Of a stretch of 64,000 nucleotides of DNA, positions 9,473 to 16,987 are shown one piece after another; position 1 is the first letter of the stretch, and every line of letters begins with the position of its first letter. The notes under the pieces were generated by a model. The model made no database searches and had not been told where the DNA came from. It worked only from the letters and a program-made list of their open reading frames with translations. The stretch is from an uncultured Draconibacterium sp. (GTDB taxonomy: Bacteria > Bacteroidota > Bacteroidia > Bacteroidales > Prolixibacteraceae). The stretch spans positions 434,001 through 498,000 of the forward strand of contig NZ_OY781365.1 of NCBI RefSeq assembly GCF_963676815.1, written 5' to 3'. The position numbers and the translations under genes were made by a program.

Positions 9473-11941
9473 TTATATACCTAACTTATTTCTACGGATT
9501 TGCTCGGCATTTGTATAGTTGTTTTTCACAACGTGTCCTTTCAGCGGAACGATCTTTTCGTGAATCGCATCAAGGAACCAATCAACCTGCGGGAAGAAAT
9601 ACTCTTCCAGTTCGTATGCAGGAGTTATCCAGTTACGCGAACCAACAACTACAGGAGGTGCATCCAACTCGTCGAATGCCAATTCTGTAATATTTCTTGC
9701 CATATCGTTCAGGAACGAACCTCGTGAGTTAGCATCGCCAGAGATGATAATTCTACCGGTTTTTTTAACCGACTCCAATACTTTTTCGTAGTTGAAAGGA
9801 ACGATTGAACGGGCATCGATAACTTCAGCTTCCATTCCGTATTCTTCTTTCAGTTTGTCTGCTGCTTCAAGAGCACGGTACAATGTTGCACCAATTGTAA
9901 GAATTGTAATGTCTTTTCCTTCGCGTTTTACATCCGGTTCTCCAAATGGAATTTCGTAATATTCTTCCGGCACACCACCTTCGTGGAACTGCTCGCCAAT
10001 GTCGTAAATACGCTGGCTTTCGAAGAAAATAACTGGATCAGTTCCCTGCAATGCAGTGTTCATTAAACCTTTGGCGTCGTATGGAGTTACCGGGAATACT
10101 ACTTTCAAACCAGGAATATGCGCTACCAGCGACGTCCAGTCTTGCGAGTGCTGAGCACCGTATTTCGATCCTACAGAAACGCGAACTACCACCGGCATTT
10201 TAATTACGTTACCCGACATGGCCTGCCACTTCGGCATCTGGTTGAAAACCTCATCACCACAACGTCCAAGGAAGTCGCAGTACATAATTTCAGGAATTAC
10301 GCGTCCGCCACACATAGCATAACCAATGGCAGTACCAATAATCGATGCTTCTGAAATTGGTGAGTTAAACAAACGGTTGTATGGCAATGCTTCAGTCAAA
10401 CCACGGTAAACGGCAAATGCACCACCCCAGTCACGGTTCTCTTCACCGTAAGCTACCAACGTTGGATCTTTGTAGAAACGATCAACAACAGCTTCGAAAA
10501 TTCCGTCGCGTAGTTGATATTGTTTAATTTTTGAGAATGGTTTTCCGTTCGCATCAAAAGCAAAACGTTCCTTTTTAGTCAGCTGTTGAACACGTGGATT
10601 TTCTTCCATCGGATGATTCACCTCAACTTCACGGTCTTCCATTTTATCCAGGCTCTCGTTCGAGAACATCATGTCACCGATCAGTTCAGGATATTTTTCC
10701 ATATCCATGTGAGGAGAAACTTTATCATCAATAGCCAGTTTCATCGCGTATTTCATCAACTCAATGATGTCGGCTTTTATATCTTCGAGCTCTGCTTCTT
10801 TTGCAACTCCTGCTCCAACCAGCTCGCTTGCATATGATGCAATACAATCCTGTTTTTCCCATGCTTCAACTTCCTCTTTGCTACGATACGACGAAGCATC
10901 AGAAGGTGAGTGACCACTGTAACGGTAAGTTAAAACGTCGAGCAGAACCGGACCTTTTTTGTCTTTCAGCAGTTCCATTTTGCGTTTGTACGCATCGATT
11001 ACTGCCAGCGGATTGTAACCGTCAACACGCTCGGCATGCATGCTGTCGCGGTTTACACCTGCACCAATACGAGCGGCAATGTCGTAACCCATAGTTTCAC
11101 CACAGGTTTGTCCACCCATACCGTACTGGTTATTCATGATATTGAAAATGATTGGCAAACCACCTTTGTAAGCGCCTTCCCAAAGTTGCTCAAACTGGTC
11201 CATTGATGCAAAAGCCAGACCTTCCCACACAGGACCACAAGCCATTGAAGCATCACCAATGTTGGCAACTACAATACCATCTTTTTTATTTACTTTTTTG
11301 AACAATGCAGCTCCCACAGCAATGTCACCCGAACCACCTACAATAGCGTTATTCGGATACACTCCAAACGGAGTAAAGAAAGCGTGCATCGATCCACCTA
11401 AACCTTTATTAAAACCTGTTTCGCGGGCAAAAATCTCGGCCAGTGTTCCATAAATAAGGAAACGGCGTGCCAACGATTTTACGTTACCTTCGTGACCTTC
11501 TTTTACGATGTTCAAAATTGTGCCATCGAAGAAGTTAGTCATTACATCCATCAATTCGTCATCGCTCATTTTGTGAATGGCCGACATTCCTTTGGCCAAA
11601 ATCTCGCCGTGAGAACGGTGCGAACCAAAAATAAAATCCTCAACTCCCAGGTGATATGCCATACCAACCGCTGCCGATTCCTGTCCGATTGACAAGTGAG
11701 CTGGTCCGGGATGGTTGTACTCGATTCCTTCGTATTCACCTTTGATTTTAATGAGATTCAACATGGTTTCGAACTCACGAATCAGTGACATATCATGGAA
11801 GATATTGATGAATTCTTCGTTCGAAAAGTTAGCTTTTTCCTCTTCAATACTTTTGTTGTATTGATTTACAGGTATTTCTTTGAATTGAATTGAGCCTGGT
11901 TTTCTTACTTCAACCGGATCAATAAATTGCGACTTAGGCAT
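9473..11941 (-). CDS. 2-oxoacid dehydrogenase-type E1 component, alpha-beta fusion
   Basis: An 822-residue thiamine-diphosphate enzyme. Residues about 40-420 are the alpha part: GQESAAVGMAYHLG, GSHRSHGEILAKG, GLGGSMHAFFTPFG, a cofactor-binding GDASMACGP...NNQYG, and YRYSGHSPSDASSYRS. Residues about 470-822 are the beta part: VAYGEENRDWGGAFAVYRGL, NSPISEASIIGTAIGYAMCGGRVIPEI and the C-terminal swivel domain (ITILTIGATLYRALEAADKL). Compared with pyruvate or acetoin E1 proteins, it has about 35 extra residues between the HGEILAKG and GGSMH motifs and about 10 more inside the GD...NN motif. Substrate could be pyruvate, a branched 2-oxoacid or an acyloin such as acetoin; the sequence alone does not decide. 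It is co-linear with its E2 and E3. Confidence 0.9.
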   Translation of the reverse strand: MPKSQFIDPVEVRKPGSIQFKEIPVNQYNKSIEEEKANFSNEEFINIFHDMSLIREFETMLNLIKIKGEYEGIEYNHPGPAHLSIGQESAAVGMAYHLGVEDFIFGSHRSHGEILAKGMSAIHKMSDDELMDVMTNFFDGTILNIVKEGHEGNVKSLARRFLIYGTLAEIFARETGFNKGLGGSMHAFFTPFGVYPNNAIVGGSGDIAVGAALFKKVNKKDGIVVANIGDASMACGPVWEGLAFASMDQFEQLWEGAYKGGLPIIFNIMNNQYGMGGQTCGETMGYDIAARIGAGVNRDSMHAERVDGYNPLAVIDAYKRKMELLKDKKGPVLLDVLTYRYSGHSPSDASSYRSKEEVEAWEKQDCIASYASELVGAGVAKEAELEDIKADIIELMKYAMKLAIDDKVSPHMDMEKYPELIGDMMFSNESLDKMEDREVEVNHPMEENPRVQQLTKKERFAFDANGKPFSKIKQYQLRDGIFEAVVDRFYKDPTLVAYGEENRDWGGAFAVYRGLTEALPYNRLFNSPISEASIIGTAIGYAMCGGRVIPEIMYCDFLGRCGDEVFNQMPKWQAMSGNVIKMPVVVRVSVGSKYGAQHSQDWTSLVAHIPGLKVVFPVTPYDAKGLMNTALQGTDPVIFFESQRIYDIGEQFHEGGVPEEYYEIPFGEPDVKREGKDITILTIGATLYRALEAADKLKEEYGMEAEVIDARSIVPFNYEKVLESVKKTGRIIISGDANSRGSFLNDMARNITELAFDELDAPPVVVGSRNWITPAYELEEYFFPQVDWFLDAIHEKIVPLKGHVVKNNYTNAEQIRRNKLGI

Positions 11942-11994
11942 AATATTTTGTTTTATTAATTTTTACTTGTTTTTCTTCTTTGTCAGTCCGGTTT

Positions 11995-13356
11995 TTAATG
12001 ACCAAAACTGAATACGGTTTCTTTAAAAATCTCAGAAACGGTTGGATGCGGGAAAACCACTTCTTCCATTTCTTTCAGTGTCATTTCAGCTTCGATGGCC
12101 ATACAAGCGCCGTAGATCATTTCACTCGATGGATTTCCAATCATGTGAACCCCCAGCACTTCGCCATATTTTGCACCTACCAATACTTTGCACGATCCAC
12201 TGCCGCCTTCGTTTTCGGCAACAAACCTTCCGGCGTAAGCCATTGGTAATTCGGCAATTTTATAATCTATTCCTTTTGCTTTTGCTGTTTCTTCAGTAAG
12301 TCCAACACCCGATATTTCAGGATTGGTGTAAACCACTCCGGGAATGGCATTGTAGCGCATTTTATCCGGACGACCAGAAAGGTTGTTTACCACCACTTCG
12401 CCTTCGCGGCTGGCAGTGTGAGCCAACAATGAAAAACCTGTTACATCGCCGGCGGCATAAACGTTAGGAATATTGGTGCGCATTTTTTCATCGACTTTGA
12501 TTCCGCCTTTGAATAATTCAACGCCCAGATTCTCCAGACCAAAACCTGTTGTTACCGGCTTGCGGCCAACGCTCATCAATATCTTATCACCTTCAATCTC
12601 TGTTGTTTTACCATCTTTTTCGAAGCTTACTTTTGTCCCGTCAACTTTTGTAACTTTCGACGACAGATTGAACTCAATACCTTTTTTCGCGTACATCTGA
12701 CGCAACATGGCACTTTGTCCTTTGTCCATTCCGGTTAGTATCTCATCCAGCATTTCAACGATGGTAACTTTCGTTCCCAAGCTGTTAAAAAAGCTGGCGA
12801 ATTCCATTCCTATAACACCTCCACCAATAATCACCATAGATTTTGGTTGTTCTTTTAGTTGCAAAATCTCGCGGTTGGTAAGAATGTTTTCATTATCCTG
12901 AACACCCGGAATTGGAGGAACAAATGCTTCAGATCCGGTACAGATCATCACATTGGCAGCACTATACGCTTTACCTCCAGCTTCTATTTCAATACCGTCA
13001 GCACTTCTCTTTTGTATCATTGCAGCTTCATTGACAACATCAACTTTAAACTGCTTCATTTTCATGCCAACTCCGCCAACCAGTTTTTTAACCACTTTAT
13101 TCTTACGGGCCATCATCTTATCGAAGCTAAACGACAGATCGTTGGCCTCAACACCGTATTTACTTCCGCTTTTTGCGCTATCGTAAATTTTGGCACCGTA
13201 AAGCAATGTTTTTGTAGGGATACAACCTTCGTTCAAACAAACACCGCCCAGTTCTTTCTTTTCAAAAAGAACCACTTTCAGCCCCTTTGCTCCGGCTCTT
13301 TCAGCGGCAACATATCCGCCCGGTCCGGCACCTATTATTGCTAAATCGTACTTCAT
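11995..13356 (-). CDS. lpdA: Dihydrolipoyl dehydrogenase (E3)
   Basis: A 453-residue FAD/NAD disulfide oxidoreductase. It shows the FAD loop DLAIIGAGPGGYVAAERA, the redox-active disulfide GGVCLNEGCIPTKTL, the NAD fold MVIIGGGVIGMEFASFF, NVYAAGDVTG and the C-terminal active-site His in FPHPTVSEIF. It reoxidises the lipoyl arm of E2 with NAD+. The start at 13356 (MKYDLAI) places it 7 bases after the E2 stop; the alternative start at 13374 overlaps E2 by 11 bases, so translational coupling is likely either way. This E3 is pathway-linked and need not be the cell's only one. Confidence 0.93.
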   Translation of the reverse strand: MKYDLAIIGAGPGGYVAAERAGAKGLKVVLFEKKELGGVCLNEGCIPTKTLLYGAKIYDSAKSGSKYGVEANDLSFSFDKMMARKNKVVKKLVGGVGMKMKQFKVDVVNEAAMIQKRSADGIEIEAGGKAYSAANVMICTGSEAFVPPIPGVQDNENILTNREILQLKEQPKSMVIIGGGVIGMEFASFFNSLGTKVTIVEMLDEILTGMDKGQSAMLRQMYAKKGIEFNLSSKVTKVDGTKVSFEKDGKTTEIEGDKILMSVGRKPVTTGFGLENLGVELFKGGIKVDEKMRTNIPNVYAAGDVTGFSLLAHTASREGEVVVNNLSGRPDKMRYNAIPGVVYTNPEISGVGLTEETAKAKGIDYKIAELPMAYAGRFVAENEGGSGSCKVLVGAKYGEVLGVHMIGNPSSEMIYGACMAIEAEMTLKEMEEVVFPHPTVSEIFKETVFSFGH

Positions 13357-13363
13357 TTTGGTA

Positions 13364-14674
13364 TTAATAGTCAAAGGTTAAGTTTTCAATTTCAATAGCT
13401 ACCTGCTTCACAAAACGTGTGGCCATTCCGCCATCCAGTGCCTGGTGATCGTAAGTTAAACTTAAGCCCATATAAGGCACGAATCCGTATACTCCGTCGC
13501 CCAAATCTTTTGGTCGTGGTACAATGGTATTTACACCAAGAATAGCTACCTGTGGTAGGTTGATAACCGGTGTAAATATTTCTACGCCATAATTTCCAAG
13601 GTTTGAAACTGTAAACGATGCAGCTTCAGACGAAAGCAACTCAGGATCGATACTTCCGGTACGACAAGCATCTGCAACCTCTTTAAACTGGTTGCACAAG
13701 CCTGTAATGGAAAGATCATCTGCATTTTTAATTACAGGAACCATCAAACCACGGTCGGTATCAACGGCCAACCCAAGATGTACTTTATTGAAATATTTTA
13801 CGCTATCACCAAGGAAATGTGCATTTACATCAGGGAATTGTTTCAGTGCTTTAATTACCGCGAAACAAACCATGTCGTTCAATGTAATATTCGGAGCACC
13901 TTCTTTGGCTTTAATTTCTTTACGCAAGGCCAATAATCTTCTTGCATCGGCACCTAAATGGTGTGTTAACTGTGCCGAATTCTGCAATGATTGGTGCATT
14001 GCTTTGGCAATCAGTTTGCGAATATGTGGCATTTTCTTGATTTCGAAATCACCGGCATAAACAGGATTTGTTCCAAGATCGGATGCTTTTACTGTTCCTG
14101 CTAATCCGCTACCGGCACCTGTTGATTCAAGGCCTTCAGCTTTGGCAACTTCTTTAGCCAGTGGTGACATTTTCGGCTGCGATGCTTCATAAGCTTTAAC
14201 ATCACGTTCAATAACACGCCCACCAGGACCTGATCCTTCAATCGACTCATAAGGAACGGCATCTTTCTCAGCCAAATTTTTGGCACGTGGAGAGATTTTC
14301 ACTTTTTCACCTTCAGCCTTTTCTTTCAGAACAACCTTAACTTCTTCTTTTTCCTCAGCAGGTTTTTCGTCAACTTCTTTTACTTCAGCGGCTGCTGCAG
14401 GTGCAGTTCCGGCAGAAAACTCATCAATGTTTTCGCCCGGCTGGCCAATTACGCCAATGGTTTGCAAAACAGGAACCTCATCTCCTTCTTCGCAAAACAC
14501 AGCAAGTAAAACACCATCTTCCTCAGCTTCCTGCTCGAATGATGCTTTATCAGTTTCATAAGCAAAGAGCGCTTCGCCCTTTTTCACTTCCTCTCCCACT
14601 TCTTTCGTCCATTCGGTAAAGATGCAGGATTCAACAGACTGCCCCTGTCGAGGCATTATTATCGGTGTAGCCAT
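13364..14674 (-). CDS. Dihydrolipoamide acyltransferase (E2) with two peripheral-subunit-binding domains
   Basis: A 436-residue E2 from the start at 14674 (MATPIIMPRQGQ). Domains in order: one lipoyl domain (residues 1-80; lipoylated Lys43 in ETDKAS), an Ala/Glu/Lys linker, two consecutive E3/E1-binding domains (about 127-163 ISPRAKNLA...GSGPGGRVIERDV, and about 168-201 MSPLAKEVA...GAGSGLAGTVKASDL), then the catalytic domain. The active-site motif is DHQALDG (His410), with Gln replacing the usual Arg. It transfers the acyl group from E1 to CoA. It is the first gene of the cluster, starting 35 bases from a GntR-type palindrome. The tandem binding domains are uncommon and might bind E1 and E3 separately. 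Confidence 0.92.
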   Translation of the reverse strand: MATPIIMPRQGQSVESCIFTEWTKEVGEEVKKGEALFAYETDKASFEQEAEEDGVLLAVFCEEGDEVPVLQTIGVIGQPGENIDEFSAGTAPAAAAEVKEVDEKPAEEKEEVKVVLKEKAEGEKVKISPRAKNLAEKDAVPYESIEGSGPGGRVIERDVKAYEASQPKMSPLAKEVAKAEGLESTGAGSGLAGTVKASDLGTNPVYAGDFEIKKMPHIRKLIAKAMHQSLQNSAQLTHHLGADARRLLALRKEIKAKEGAPNITLNDMVCFAVIKALKQFPDVNAHFLGDSVKYFNKVHLGLAVDTDRGLMVPVIKNADDLSITGLCNQFKEVADACRTGSIDPELLSSEAASFTVSNLGNYGVEIFTPVINLPQVAILGVNTIVPRPKDLGDGVYGFVPYMGLSLTYDHQALDGGMATRFVKQVAIEIENLTFDY

Positions 14675-14708
14675 AATTTTATTAATTTTCGACAAACTTA
14701 AACGACAC

Positions 14709-14726
14709 AACTTGTATTTACAAGTT
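14709..14726. promoter_or_regulatory. Palindromic operator O1 for the divergent GntR regulator
   Basis: AACTTGTA-TT-TACAAGTT is a perfect 18-bp palindrome, 35 bases upstream of the E2 start. The form matches the TTGTA/TACAA half-sites typical of GntR/HutC-family operators. It shares the ACTTGTA/TACAAGT core with the second palindrome at 14774, and no further copy was noticed by eye elsewhere in the window. Confidence 0.75.
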
Positions 14727-14773
14727 AATTCTTCAATTTTACTCAAAACACTAATCTACAACCTTTTTCACAC

Positions 14774-14794
14774 ATTTACAAGTAACTTGTAAAT
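14774..14794. promoter_or_regulatory. Palindromic operator O2 for the divergent GntR regulator
   Basis: A perfect 21-bp palindrome with half-sites ATTTACAAGT and ACTTGTAAAT around a central A. It is 75 bases upstream of the GntR gene start and about 65 bp centre-to-centre from O1. A TATATTTG match to the Bacteroidota -7 element (14838-14845) lies between it and the regulator. The pair probably mediates repression of the E2 cluster and autoregulation. Confidence 0.75.
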
Positions 14795-14868
14795 ACATTT
14801 ATTTAATTTTGTGTTTACATCTAAGGAGAAAATCGCTTATATTTGTCACTCGAGAAAAAAGAATCATT

Positions 14869-15588
14869 ATGCGTCTGAGCAAAAATTTACCTCAATACAA
14901 AGTTGTTTACGAAATTATACGTAAACATATATCAGATGGAGTATACTTAAAAGGTGACATCCTCCCATCGGAAAACGAGCTTTGTGCGGTGCATCAGACG
15001 ACCCGCCCTACAATACGAAAGGCACTAGACCGTCTTGTACACGAAGGCTACATTAAAAAGAAACAAGGCAAAGGAAGTATTGTAATGGGCGTTCCGCAGG
15101 GTGTTGGAATTCTATCTTTATCGGGGACCACCAGCGCTGTTGGGCAGGAAAACCTGATTACGGAAATTATTGTAAAGCCGGAGATCCGGCAGTGGGACAC
15201 TTCAAATCTTGCCTATCCATTGCTGAATAATGAAGAAGAATTTGGCTGCATCTATTTCGAACGACTGCGCATCATGAATAAGCAGCCCGTTTTTTACGAT
15301 ATTACCATGATGCCCAATATCAACCTGCGCCGTTTTATAAGCCGCAACCTCGAAAACAAGTCGCTGTTCAACATTTTGCGCACGATGTACGACATTGAGG
15401 TAACAGGTGGTGAGCAGCGTTTGATGGCTATTCTTGCCGATAAAAACATACAGGAATACCTAAACGTAAAAGAAGGGCACCCGATCCTGCACCTCAACCG
15501 CAAACTGGAAACCAGCCGTGAAGGATTTTTTATTTACAGCCAGGTGTATTGCAACAGCGAGAAGTATGCTATTTTCGGAACGTTTTAA
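14869..15588 (+). CDS. GntR-family (HutC/UTRA) transcriptional regulator
   Basis: A 239-residue regulator from the Met at 14869 (MRLSKNLPQYKVVYEIIR). Residues about 8-75 are the GntR winged helix (HISDGVYLKGDILPSENELCAVHQTTRPTIRKALDRLVHEGYIKKKQGKGSIV). The rest is a UTRA ligand domain (FGCIYFERLRIMNKQPVFYDITMMP, GGEQRLMAILADKNIQEYLNVKEGHPILHLNRKLET). UTRA regulators sense sugars, sugar phosphates or other small acids. The gene is divergent from the E2-E3-E1 cluster and separated from it by two GntR-type palindromes, so that cluster is the expected target. It is convergent with the rhamnose operon, with a shared terminator between them. Confidence 0.92.
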   Translation: MRLSKNLPQYKVVYEIIRKHISDGVYLKGDILPSENELCAVHQTTRPTIRKALDRLVHEGYIKKKQGKGSIVMGVPQGVGILSLSGTTSAVGQENLITEIIVKPEIRQWDTSNLAYPLLNNEEEFGCIYFERLRIMNKQPVFYDITMMPNINLRRFISRNLENKSLFNILRTMYDIEVTGGEQRLMAILADKNIQEYLNVKEGHPILHLNRKLETSREGFFIYSQVYCNSEKYAIFGTF

Positions 15589-15603
15589 GAAAAGACAAAA
15601 CAT

Positions 15604-15632
15604 AAAAAAAGGGCTGCATTTGCAGCCCTTTT
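15604..15632. terminator. Bidirectional terminator between gntR and the rhamnose operon
   Basis: Stem GGGCTGCA / TGCAGCCC (15611-15628) with a 2-base loop, flanked by A7 on the left and TTTT on the right. It therefore reads as an intrinsic terminator in both directions for the convergent genes ending at 15588 and 15645. Confidence 0.9.
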
Positions 15633-15644
15633 CATTTCATATCG

Positions 15645-16940
15645 TTACGATAAAAATTTCTTTCTTAAATCTTCAATCTGCTCCTCATTTATAGGAACAA
15701 GTTTACCAAGTGATGCTCCCATCGTCAGTGATTTGGCACTAAACTCGGCAACTTCCAATTTATCGAATGTTCCCAACAACTTATCGCCGGTTACCAGTAC
15801 CGAATCATTGTTAATGATCACTGCCGGTGTATTTTCTCCCAAGGTATTTAAAATGGTTTCCTCGCCGGCAAAGTGCGAACCAAACGGTACATTCGGAATG
15901 TCTTGCAGGAAGATCCAGCTCTCCGGAATAGTGCGAACATCAATTTTTTCACCTGTTACACTGTAAGCCATCAGGTAAGGTGTTTGCGTAAGAATAATGG
16001 AATTTACGTGCGGGAAACGCTTGTAAATTTCCTGGTGCAGCCAGGTAGAACGACTCGGAATTTTTCCGGGTTCGCGCTTCCCGTTTTTGATCTGCACAAT
16101 ATCTTTTAACTGAATATCCCAACGCGCCACATTGGTTGGCGTAATCAGGAAATCATCTCCTTTCCAGCGCACCGAAACTGTTCCATACGAACTGATCATC
16201 ATTCCCTGATCGCAGGCACGTAAAACAATGCGTTGTATCATTTCGCGAATGGCACGCTCATCGGATGGATGCTCCACCTTCTTCATCTCGGGCAGCAATC
16301 TTGGAATCTGATTTTCAAAAGCATCGATCTGGTCATCCGTTAAATAATTGGGTTTGCCAATTGTACTTCCATTTATCAAGGTACGGGCACAAAACTCCAT
16401 GGTCTCGAAACGCTGATACGCATCACTTAAATCGCTTCCGCCCACAACGGTTCCATGGTTTTCCATAATTACGGCGTTTACCCCTTTGGCAAACTCATCG
16501 GCAATTACATCGCCCAATTCATTACTTCCAGGCAAAGCGTAAGGCGCATAACCAATTGGGCCACAAACATGTTTTGCCTGCGGAATCACATTGGTATCAG
16601 GAATTTGACGAACGATACTAAAAGAAACCAATGCCGGCGGATGCGCGTGAATTACAGCCGTGATCTCCGGACGGCATTTATAAATGGCAATATGAAACGG
16701 GTATTCCGACGAAGGTTTATGACGTCCCTCGATGGTTCCGTCTTTTTTCACACAAACAATATCCGAGGCACGCAACGTTCCTTTATCAATGGCTGAAGGC
16801 GTTACCCACACATCTCCATTTTCGTCGATTATCGAGATATTACCACCGGAAGTTGTTGTCAATCCACCCTTGTAAATCTTATCAATAATCATGATGATCT
16901 GGTCGCGCGGATGCATCCATTTCGTATTCAATTTTCTCAT
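15645..16940 (-). CDS. Tandem class II aldolase/adducin protein, second domain degenerate (rhamnulose-1-phosphate aldolase candidate)
   Basis: A 431-residue protein made of two aldolase/adducin domains. Domain 1 (about 1-220) keeps the active site: SGGNIS (31-36), Glu79 in PSSEYPFH, the zinc ligands H98-x-H100 in HAHPP, and a third His in NHG (161-163). Domain 2 (about 226-431) aligns in layout but reads SYGTVSV, LTQTP and NNDSVLV at those places, so its zinc ligands are gone. Position at the end of rhaT-rhaA-kinase suggests L-rhamnulose-1-phosphate aldolase, normally a single-domain protein of about 270 residues. The second domain would then be structural or regulatory. The start lies 47 bases after the kinase stop. 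Confidence 0.82.
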   Translation of the reverse strand: MRKLNTKWMHPRDQIIMIIDKIYKGGLTTTSGGNISIIDENGDVWVTPSAIDKGTLRASDIVCVKKDGTIEGRHKPSSEYPFHIAIYKCRPEITAVIHAHPPALVSFSIVRQIPDTNVIPQAKHVCGPIGYAPYALPGSNELGDVIADEFAKGVNAVIMENHGTVVGGSDLSDAYQRFETMEFCARTLINGSTIGKPNYLTDDQIDAFENQIPRLLPEMKKVEHPSDERAIREMIQRIVLRACDQGMMISSYGTVSVRWKGDDFLITPTNVARWDIQLKDIVQIKNGKREPGKIPSRSTWLHQEIYKRFPHVNSIILTQTPYLMAYSVTGEKIDVRTIPESWIFLQDIPNVPFGSHFAGEETILNTLGENTPAVIINNDSVLVTGDKLLGTFDKLEVAEFSAKSLTMGASLGKLVPINEEQIEDLRKKFLS

Positions 16941-16987
16941 TTCGTATATTTTAACTGTTAGCTGTCTGTTTGTAAAATACGCTGTTC

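Noticed and set aside
12859..13344. 161-residue plus-strand frame over the E3 gene
   Set aside because: Antisense shadow of a fully conserved lipoamide dehydrogenase; no start context or motif.
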